NCBI GenBank assembly: GCA_024695725.1
Contig: JAILHQ010000114.1
Location: 1-12,139 of the forward strand
Direction of reading: 5' to 3'
From: Cyanobacteria bacterium RUI128
GTDB taxonomy: Bacteria; Cyanobacteriota; Vampirovibrionia; Gastranaerophilales; Gastranaerophilaceae
Length of the DNA: 12,139 nt
Part shown: positions 1 through 4,788 of the stretch, in pieces
Position numbering within the stretch: position 1 is the first letter of the stretch
Layout of the letters: each line of letters begins with the position of its first letter
Translations under genes and position numbers: made by a program
Notes under the pieces: model-generated
What the model saw: only the letters and a program-made list of their open reading frames with translations
Databases searched by the model: none
What the model was told of the DNA's origin: nothing

Positions 1-329
1 GTGCTTTGGCAAGAAATGCCTTCTTCGGGTACTTTTTCTTCAATATTTAAAATTTCTTTTGTTTCAGGGTTAATTTCTGCAATTGTAAAAGAATCACAAT
101 GTCCGAAATGTCCGCATAATTTTCCCTCACTTGTCGGAATACAAATTTTCATAATCTTATCTCCTTTTAGTTTTTCTATATTACTTTGTAACAAAATTGC
201 ACTTTCTAACGCTTCTGTATCTGTTATATTATGCCTTTTAGCATAATCTTTCAGAATATTTAAAATGCTTTCGTTAATTCTTCTGTTGAACGGCACTTTT
301 TTAAGACAGGTTTTCTTCCTCCCTGCCAT
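1..329 (-). CDS. Partial RHH-NifX fusion: N-terminal ribbon-helix-helix domain joined to dinitrogenase Fe-Mo cofactor (NifX/NifB-type) domain, truncated by window edge
   Basis: The minus strand is open from 329 to the left edge (109 codons, 3' end missing). Residues about 10-48 read as a ribbon-helix-helix fold: a basic beta strand (KKVPFNRRI), a helix (NESILNILKDYAKRH) and a second helix (TDTEALESAILL). Residue 60 is an internal Met that opens the typical start of the dinitrogenase iron-molybdenum cofactor family (MKICIPTSEGKLCGHFGHCD), whose CGHFGHC stretch is typical of small free-standing members that bind metal clusters. Start 329 is chosen because the promoter at 378-406 would begin transcription near 371, leaving a leader with a GGTGG stretch about 10 bases ahead. 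An in-frame ATG at 371 would sit at the transcription start and lacks a ribosome site. The internal ATG at 152 has a much stronger ribosome site. Inferred role: a DNA-binding, metal-cluster-sensing regulator or carrier. The partner nitrogenase-type genes are not visible. Confidence 0.75.
   Translation of the reverse strand, partial: MAGRKKTCLKKVPFNRRINESILNILKDYAKRHNITDTEALESAILLQSNIEKLKGDKIMKICIPTSEGKLCGHFGHCDSFTIAEINPETKEILNIEEKVPEEGISCQS
159..168 (-). promoter_or_regulatory. Internal ribosome binding site for a NifX-only product
   Basis: On the minus strand this reads AAAAGGAGAT, with GGAG 8 bases before the in-frame ATG at 152. It is the best ribosome site at this end of the window and stronger than the one before the fusion start at 329. 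It could let a short NifX-like protein be made alongside the full fusion, or mark the true start if the upstream half is a leader. Sequence alone does not decide. Confidence 0.55.
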
Positions 330-377
330 ATTACGCTTTCCACCCCAATTAGATTTTTGACAACATTTCATAATAAA

Positions 378-406
378 ATAATAACAAATAAATTTGATTT
401 TGTCAA
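378..406 (-). promoter_or_regulatory. Sigma-70-type promoter of the RHH-NifX gene
   Basis: On the minus strand TTGACA (401-406, perfect -35) is followed by a 17-base spacer and TATTAT (378-383, one mismatch from the -10 consensus). Transcription would start around 371. This is the closest match to consensus in the window. Confidence 0.7.
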
Positions 407-417
407 CACATAATCAA
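394..417. promoter_or_regulatory. Inverted repeat overlapping the -35 box, candidate operator
   Basis: Arms TTGATTTTGT (394-403) and ACATAATCAA (408-417) are reverse complements at 9 of 10 positions, with a 4-base centre CAAC. The repeat covers the -35 hexamer of the gene that begins with a ribbon-helix-helix-like domain. A bound dimer would block polymerase, so autorepression is the natural inference. No footprint evidence exists here. Confidence 0.5.
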
Positions 418-426
418 GATAATATT

Positions 427-612
427 TTATGCAACATTGAGACCTAACACCATTCTCATATTGTAGTATTCCTCTTTTGGATTTCTTCCACGCTCGTAGA
501 GTTTCGCTTTCGGTACTATGTGCCTGTCAGCTCAATCTATTCGCTATCCGGTCGTTGCCGTACAGAAATCCGCTGCGTAGACTGTTTCATGATAGATACA
601 GTCCCGCCATAA
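427..612. other. GC-richer non-genic island with a short minus-strand coding-like tail
   Basis: Within 372-695, which holds no clear gene, the stretch 471-610 is about 49% G+C (68 of 140 counted), against far lower values in its flanks. On the minus strand a 33-codon frame ends in TAA at 427-429 and reads plausibly as a protein C-terminus (PKAKLYERGRNPKEEYYNMR). It is blocked upstream by an in-frame TGA at 532-534 and a TAG soon after. The island also holds a 6-bp hairpin, GACTGT at 580-585 pairing with ACAGTC at 598-603. It could be the remnant of a decayed gene or mobile element, or a structured RNA. I do not recognise it. The 60-codon plus-strand frame over it starts with no ribosome site and resembles no family I know. 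Confidence 0.3.
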
Positions 613-638
613 TTATATATGTCCATATCTGGCACGCA

Positions 639-644
639 TATAAT
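639..644 (+). promoter_or_regulatory. Possible -10 box for the zinc-ribbon gene
   Basis: A perfect TATAAT lies 51 bases ahead of the ATG at 696. No convincing -35 is seen at the right distance (616-621 reads TATATG). In such an AT-rich stretch a chance match is quite possible. Confidence 0.25.
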
Positions 645-695
645 TTACAATACTATTAAACAGAGTGATGTATAAACTTATGAAAGGAAAATATT

Positions 696-1019
696 ATGGG
701 ATATACTTGGCACCAAACTTATGAATGTACAGATTGTGGATATGTATTTAACGGATTATCAGGATTTCAGAGTCACGGAGAAAGACTTGAGGATGAACAT
801 CACATATCCCCTAAAATTTGTAAAAAATGCGGAAATATGGAAAATATAGTGACTGTTGGTTTTAAACCGGATAATGCTGTTTGTAAGAATTGCGGAAGTG
901 AACTTGAACGTATGGAAGAAGATGTTATATATGAATGTCCTCAATGCCATAAAAAAACACTAAAATGCGTAAATACGGACAGTGTATATAGTTCAGGTAA
1001 TACAATTTATATTTACTGA
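696..1019 (+). CDS. Small zinc-ribbon protein with four CxxC pairs
   Basis: 107 residues with no family name I recognise. Four CxxC knuckles are regularly placed: C11/C14, C42/C45, C63/C66 and C81/C84, so the chain could fold into two zinc ribbons, each using two knuckles. Two of them carry the CxxCG form (KCGN, NCGS) and the last is CPQC, as in rubredoxin-like and zinc-ribbon proteins. H27, H35 and H36 could also bind metal. There is no signal peptide or membrane segment, so it is likely cytoplasmic. AAAGGAAA at 683-690 precedes the ATG at normal spacing and supports the start. The gene stands alone, with an AT-rich gap on each side and no operon partner. It could be a nucleic-acid-binding or adaptor protein, but no function can be assigned. 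The coding frame is clean and cysteine placement makes a real gene very likely. Confidence 0.8.
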   Translation: MGYTWHQTYECTDCGYVFNGLSGFQSHGERLEDEHHISPKICKKCGNMENIVTVGFKPDNAVCKNCGSELERMEEDVIYECPQCHKKTLKCVNTDSVYSSGNTIYIY

Positions 1020-1060
1020 TTCAGATAAACAGTAAGGATATTGACAACACTTTACCCCTG

Positions 1061-1091
1061 ACACCATTTTAAAATACCCTACAAATGGTGT
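1061..1091. repeat. Perfect 9-bp inverted repeat between genes
   Basis: ACACCATTT (1061-1069) pairs perfectly with AAATGGTGT (1083-1091) around a 13-base loop. It lies 41 bases after the zinc-ribbon stop. There is no run of T after it, so it is not a classical intrinsic terminator. It may be a weak terminator, an operator for the following gene or an element end. Confidence 0.4.
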
Positions 1092-1129
1092 ATTTATGCT
1101 CGTTTCTCATTAATTTTGGCGGAAAATTT

Positions 1130-1138
1130 TGGTATTAT
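1130..1138 (+). promoter_or_regulatory. Extended -10 promoter of the exported glycine-zipper gene
   Basis: TGGTATTAT fits the TG-n-TATAAT extended -10 form, with TATTAT at 1133-1138. The -35 region (1110-1115, TTAATT) is weak, as expected for this class. Transcription would start near 1145, leaving a leader of about 20 bases that contains the AGGAG ribosome site at 1153-1157. Confidence 0.5.
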
Positions 1139-1165
1139 TCCTAGTGTAAGATAGGAGATTGAATT

Positions 1166-1882
1166 ATGAAAAGATTTATTTCAATTATACTGTGCAGTTT
1201 ACTTATGTGTACTAACTTACCGGTATTTGCCGCAACGACAGATACGGGAGATACACGAACCGAACATTTGGCACTACCGCACAAATTGATTAAGGAAACT
1301 CCTGTTAATGCAGTAAATGTATCGAGCAGTACAGTAAAAATCTTGCCTTACAATACTATGCAGCTGACTTTTGCAGAACCTTTCAACAGCAAAAACGCAG
1401 CTGTCGGGGACAAACTCACCTTCTTAATGGAAGACGGTTTGAGAACCTATGAAGGAACATTTATTTTCCCGCCGGGAACACGATATATCGCAGAAATTAC
1501 CAGAGTAGAAAGACCAAAATCATTTAACAGATGCGGTAAAATATATCTGAGTTTCAAATATATTGAACTTCCTGACGGAACACAATATAATGCAAACGCA
1601 AAATTGTTCAGCAAAAAAGATTTCTTATCAAGAGGAAAATTGAACGCTCTCGGTAAAGGTTTAGGCTCAACTTTGGCCGGAATCGGAGTCGGTATCGGTG
1701 CTGGCTGCGGTATTGGTGTTGCAGCAGGCGAAGTTATTATCGGAGGTTTCGCAATTGGTTTACCTATAGGTTTTGCTGTCGGTGCAACAGTCGGCTTGGT
1801 TACTCCGGGGCTTTATTATAAAGCAAAGGCTGGCGATAAAGTTAATGTACAGATTATCGAAAACGTTGAAATTCCAAGATAG
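1166..1882 (+). CDS. Exported protein with C-terminal glycine-zipper-like hydrophobic tract
   Basis: 238 residues. Residues 1-22 form a signal peptide: basic MKR, a hydrophobic core, then cleavage near VFA-A. Residues about 65-150 look beta-rich (GDKLTFLMEDG, PPGTRYIAEITRVE, KIYLSFKYIELPDG), as in proteins that handle a small barrel or envelope-associated domain. Residues about 161-215 are glycine-rich and hydrophobic (GKGLGSTLAGIGVGIGAG onward), with glycines spaced as in glycine zippers that pack helices in membranes. The end is short and polar. It is therefore probably a periplasmic or outer-membrane-associated protein. The start is supported by AGGAG 8 bases ahead of the ATG. It is a single-gene unit with its own promoter (1130-1138) and terminator (1904-1936). 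The family is not recognised and no enzymatic motif is visible. Confidence 0.8.
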   Translation: MKRFISIILCSLLMCTNLPVFAATTDTGDTRTEHLALPHKLIKETPVNAVNVSSSTVKILPYNTMQLTFAEPFNSKNAAVGDKLTFLMEDGLRTYEGTFIFPPGTRYIAEITRVERPKSFNRCGKIYLSFKYIELPDGTQYNANAKLFSKKDFLSRGKLNALGKGLGSTLAGIGVGIGAGCGIGVAAGEVIIGGFAIGLPIGFAVGATVGLVTPGLYYKAKAGDKVNVQIIENVEIPR

Positions 1883-1903
1883 TTATAAGTATTATTTTTA
1901 ATT

Positions 1904-1936
1904 AAAAAAGATCAGGAATTATTTCTGGTCTTTTTT
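1904..1936. terminator. Bidirectional intrinsic terminator
   Basis: AAAAAAGATCAG (1904-1915) pairs with CTGGTCTTTTTT (1925-1936) over 12 positions with one G-U wobble, around a 9-base loop. The T run ends transcripts of the plus-strand exported-protein gene. The A run on the other side gives a U run on the minus strand, ending the long leftward array whose last stop is at 1984. Confidence 0.85.
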
Positions 1937-1983
1937 ATATTACCGGTCAGAGCATAATATTCTCATACTTATTTAAGCGGGTT

Positions 1984-2259
1984 TTATTTAGAAAACTCTG
2001 TTCCCCAATAAACACAAAAGGCTATAAACGTAACCAGCAAGATAATAAAAAAGATTTTGAACCCCATCATGCCTGCATCTGCGAGAAGATAAGCCGGATA
2101 GTTTACCGCACCAAAGGCACCGACAGAGAGCAGACATTCTTTCCACATTTTGCGTTTATTCACTTCTATAAGGAATTTTATGATTATACCTATCCCTGTG
2201 ATTATAAGAAGGATAAGCATATAAAAACTTGTATAACTACCGCGTTTATTTTCTGACAT
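1984..2259 (-). CDS. Small multi-pass membrane protein
   Basis: 91 residues, no family recognised. Hydrophobic segments at about 11-31 and 66-85 are clear membrane helices. A weaker one at 42-62 (LLSVGAFGAVNYPAYLLA) may be a third. A basic stretch (NKRKMWK, 34-40) lies between the first two. The ribosome site AAAGGAGT sits right at the stop of the HNH gene, and only 11 bases separate the two genes, so it is co-transcribed and probably coupled to it. Three passes would put its two ends on opposite sides of the membrane. It is the last gene before the terminator at 1904-1936. By context it could hold or restrain the membrane-anchored nuclease next door, or act as an immunity-like partner. That is inference from adjacency only. 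Confidence 0.75.
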   Translation of the reverse strand: MSENKRGSYTSFYMLILLIITGIGIIIKFLIEVNKRKMWKECLLSVGAFGAVNYPAYLLADAGMMGFKIFFIILLVTFIAFCVYWGTEFSK

Positions 2260-2270
2260 AAATCACTCCT

Positions 2271-3116
2271 TTAGTTCGGTCCGTACGGATCATACTCATC
2301 ACTCTTCCCGAGGTTGCACATATCGCAGAGGGTTCTGAGGTTAGATTCGACTGTTTTCCCGCCCTTTGAAACAGGTTTTATATGGTCAACATGAAGTTGT
2401 GCTCCTTCCTTTTGGGAACGTCCGCATATCACACATTTAAACCCGTCACGTTTCATTATTTTGTACCTGAGTTTTGGAGTCATTAACTGTCTTTGGTAAT
2501 CTGCTGTTTGTTTGTTTTGCTGTGCAATTTTGTGCATCCCAAGATATTGTTCTATGTTTGCACAGTTAAATGTGTAGGTTCTCCAATATGAATTTCTGCC
2601 TTTCGGACTGGTATATTCAACCTTCAGGGTAATAGTAAAATCTTTAACAGCATCTTTTTTGAGTTTTTGGCATTCACTGTATTCCATTTTTTTAAACTCT
2701 TCGGAAGTTATGATAGAGTTTACGGTAATGCTGTCATAATCATAACGACCGTAGGTATTGCGCATAACACTGTCATATTCGTTTTTATATTTCTGATAAC
2801 GTTCTCTGTTATATTTAACCGCTTTAACCATACCATCAAAATAGGCTTTGCTGTCATTAATAGTTGCAAGCATGTGGTTTTCAATATTAAAATTATCAAG
2901 CTGAGCCTTGCTGTTGCACGACCTTTGAAAACAAGGGTTAGCCTCAATTTTTTTAAAGGAATAGTGAGAATTAATTTTGCTTATTTCTCTTATGCATCTG
3001 CTGTTTGCGAAAACAAAGGCAATTTTCTTTTGTCTGAGCTCTTCTGCCTTCACTCCCCAATAAATAAGAAGTGCAACAACAGATATTCCGACAATACAAA
3101 AAATAGCACCTTCCAC
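2271..3116 (-). CDS. Membrane-anchored HNH endonuclease
   Basis: 281 residues. Residues 5-22 form one hydrophobic helix, then a basic, partly coiled region, a beta-rich part near 160-190 (SYWRTYTFNC), and a C-terminal HNH module. The module shows C228/C231 (CVIC), H242-x-D244-H245 (HVDHIKPVSKGG), N259 and C264/C267-N268 (CDMCN), all residues expected of the zinc-bound McrA-like HNH nuclease fold. The domain therefore looks catalytically intact. The start codon is GTG at 3116, chosen because GGAG lies 7 bases ahead and the membrane helix follows at once. Without that segment it would be an ordinary soluble HNH protein. An HNH nuclease tethered to the inner membrane is unusual. The nuclease should face the cytoplasm if it acts on host or incoming DNA, but orientation is not proven. 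The gene follows the kinase cluster after 117 bases and precedes a small membrane protein by 11. Confidence 0.85.
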   Translation of the reverse strand: MEGAIFCIVGISVVALLIYWGVKAEELRQKKIAFVFANSRCIREISKINSHYSFKKIEANPCFQRSCNSKAQLDNFNIENHMLATINDSKAYFDGMVKAVKYNRERYQKYKNEYDSVMRNTYGRYDYDSITVNSIITSEEFKKMEYSECQKLKKDAVKDFTITLKVEYTSPKGRNSYWRTYTFNCANIEQYLGMHKIAQQNKQTADYQRQLMTPKLRYKIMKRDGFKCVICGRSQKEGAQLHVDHIKPVSKGGKTVESNLRTLCDMCNLGKSDEYDPYGPN

Positions 3117-3147
3117 TGCTTAACTCCAATTTGTATATTCACTAACT

Positions 3148-3176
3148 ATATTACCCGAATAAAAATATTTGTGCAA
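3148..3176 (-). promoter_or_regulatory. Weak candidate promoter before the HNH gene
   Basis: On the minus strand TTGCAC (3171-3176) and TAATAT (3148-3153) are separated by 17 bases, inside the only sizeable gap of the leftward array. Both boxes are poor matches. The HNH pair may instead be read through from upstream. Confidence 0.25.
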
Positions 3177-3233
3177 AATATCATCATTAATTGTTCTGAT
3201 GCTTTGTCAGCATAAATATCCTTTACACCTTTA

Positions 3234-4223
3234 CTAGTAACAGTCAGACATATCTCCGCCAGTTACAAACATAAGCATATAACTAAAGAACGCAATAACA
3301 TACCCTACTATTACACGACCCATAAATATATCCATTACAATATCTATCGGTATAGCCAATAAGCATAAAAGGTTCTTCGTTCTTCCCGTAAGATCTAAAT
3401 CATAATCAATCATTTCAGTGCCGAAATTAAACATATTTAAAATACCCTGACGAATAAGACCAAGCACCGGCAGACTGGAGTTTCTTGCAACAGTAATCTC
3501 TCCACTTGTAGGAGATAATTGCATATAATATGGTTTAGGAGTCTTATATTTTGCTCCCGCATATTTGTATGTGAACATTTGAACTTTAAGACTATAAGTA
3601 TCTGAAATATAATCTTTTGGTAACGGATCAAATTTCTCAATCTTAGATACCATCAATGCACTTGCATTTTTATAATCCATACTGACTATTTCACCTTTTT
3701 TATTAATATCAAAAGTAGCTGTATGGTAAGCATCCTTTGCCAAACGTGCCTTATCTCTATCATAAAATATCCATCTCCTGCTAACATATCTTCGCTGATT
3801 TTTGAGATATTTGTTCCTGACTTTTTTAACTTTAGCAAAATCTTCTTCATTTATTTTTTTTGAAATAACATCATAAATTTCCGCCTGAAGAGTTCCCGAT
3901 TTTAATTCACGATATTTTCTTTCTTTGACCGTTTCAGACGAAACTTCTTTTCCTTTTACAAATTTTGTTGTTTTAATAACCGCAGTAGGAGTTTTATCTT
4001 TATAAAGTTCGGTTGAAAATCTGTTTATATACGTCACATCACCATTAACTGTACTGATATCATATTCGACAGTATCAAGCCAAACGTCAATACTATCCAA
4101 GTCCAGCCCGGCAAATTTTCCGTTTTCGGCAGAAATAAGCACCCAATTTTCGGCGTATGCCACATTCATATTACAAAAAACTATTAAAAGTATTGTTGCT
4201 ATTATTTTTTTTATGTTCATCAT
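3234..4223 (-). CDS. Exported protein with TonB_C-like domain and C-terminal membrane segments
   Basis: 329 residues. Residues 1-24 form a signal peptide (cleavage near AYA-E). Residues about 26-100 (NWVLISAENGKFAGLDLDSI) resemble the short beta-rich domains found near the start of envelope proteins, somewhat like surface-adhesin E-type repeats. Residues about 165-220 read like a TonB C-terminal fold: the strand YHTATFDINKKGEIVS, a helix-like part, PLPK, then a strand ending in KVQMFTYKY. Residues about 284-322 contain two hydrophobic helices around a short polar link. The protein is thus periplasmic with a membrane-held tail. Its ATG overlaps the previous gene's stop (TAATG), indicating translational coupling. 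The double Met leaves a one-codon uncertainty in the start. Function is unknown. Placement directly after the kinase and a smaller TonB_C-like protein suggests a shared periplasmic complex. Confidence 0.75.
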   Translation of the reverse strand: MMNIKKIIATILLIVFCNMNVAYAENWVLISAENGKFAGLDLDSIDVWLDTVEYDISTVNGDVTYINRFSTELYKDKTPTAVIKTTKFVKGKEVSSETVKERKYRELKSGTLQAEIYDVISKKINEEDFAKVKKVRNKYLKNQRRYVSRRWIFYDRDKARLAKDAYHTATFDINKKGEIVSMDYKNASALMVSKIEKFDPLPKDYISDTYSLKVQMFTYKYAGAKYKTPKPYYMQLSPTSGEITVARNSSLPVLGLIRQGILNMFNFGTEMIDYDLDLTGRTKNLLCLLAIPIDIVMDIFMGRVIVGYVIAFFSYMLMFVTGGDMSDCY

Positions 4224-4777
4224 TATTTCCTGTTAAAAACAACCTCTTTTTGTTTATTATTTACTTCTATATCCGCTATTCCGCACTTTTCCCAGTCTAT
4301 GTTTTGAGAATTTATCTTCTTCGGCAATTTTGAATGAAATTTTATTGTAAACGCCAGATACTCACAACCGTACCCTGCAGGCGGCGGGTTAAGTTTCAGA
4401 GATTTAACCGTATTTTCAACACATTTTAAAAACTCTTCGTCATAAAAAGGTACACAATAACTCTTTATCTTAAAACAGACTTTGCCTGTATTGTTTGCTA
4501 CAATCAGCACCCTTGCATAAGAAGTATCATACTTTTTATCTTTAAATAATGCTTTATTTGTTTTCCAGACTTTTCTTATTTTTCCAGCCTGGTTATCAAA
4601 GTACTTTACCCAAACATCTTTTGAAACACCACAATTTTTACTCTCGCTTATTGATGAAGAAACTATGTCCTGTTCATTATTGATAACATTATTTATATAA
4701 TCAACTTTATCCCCGGCATTTACGGGTATATTCAGCCCCATAAGCAATATTAAACAGATTAAAAATATTTTTTTCAT
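4223..4777 (-). CDS. Small periplasmic TonB_C-like protein
   Basis: 184 residues with a signal peptide at 1-21 (cleavage near VNA-G). Residues about 56-150 follow the TonB C-terminal pattern: KYFDNQAGKIRKVWK at the start (the 'W' position of the family), a first strand ARVLIVANNTGKVCFKIK with the usual polar turn before a small residue, a helix ending in VKSLKLNPPPAGY (the family's typical proline-rich turn), and a last strand YLAFTIKFHSK. There is no energising TonB transmembrane anchor or proline-rich spacer, so it is not a TonB transporter-energising protein. It more likely shares only the fold, as a periplasmic binding or peptidoglycan-contact module. C49, C101, C108, C119 and C138 could form disulfides. 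A near-perfect ribosome site (AAGGAGAT) precedes it, 11 bases after the kinase stop, and its own stop overlaps the next start. Confidence 0.8.
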   Translation of the reverse strand: MKKIFLICLILLMGLNIPVNAGDKVDYINNVINNEQDIVSSSISESKNCGVSKDVWVKYFDNQAGKIRKVWKTNKALFKDKKYDTSYARVLIVANNTGKVCFKIKSYCVPFYDEEFLKCVENTVKSLKLNPPPAGYGCEYLAFTIKFHSKLPKKINSQNIDWEKCGIADIEVNNKQKEVVFNRK

Positions 4778-4788
4778 GTATTATCTCC

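Noticed and set aside
1..246. Plus-strand 81-codon open frame at the left edge
   Set aside because: It is antisense to the RHH-NifX frame, whose translation shows a recognisable family motif and a strong internal ribosome site.
532..534. In-frame TGA as a possible recoded (selenocysteine) codon in the 427-528 minus-strand tail
   Set aside because: Another stop (TAG) follows shortly upstream in the same frame, and no SECIS-like element or gene context supports recoding.
477..659. Plus-strand 60-codon frame over the GC-rich island
   Set aside because: No ribosome site and no recognisable motif. Its arginine/leucine-rich composition follows from the GC-rich island rather than from coding constraint.
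1061..1091. Classical terminator after the zinc-ribbon gene
   Set aside because: The hairpin is sound but no T run follows it, so I kept it only as an inverted repeat.
2667..3215. Plus-strand 182-codon frame
   Set aside because: It lies antisense to the HNH gene, has no ribosome site or recognisable family, and its hydrophobic, Phe/Ile-rich look is typical of the complement of lysine/asparagine-rich coding DNA.
4223..4777. Annotation as a true TonB energy-transducing protein
   Set aside because: It has a cleavable signal peptide instead of the TonB anchor, lacks the Pro-Glu/Pro-Lys spacer and has no ExbB/ExbD neighbours, so only the C-terminal fold is shared.
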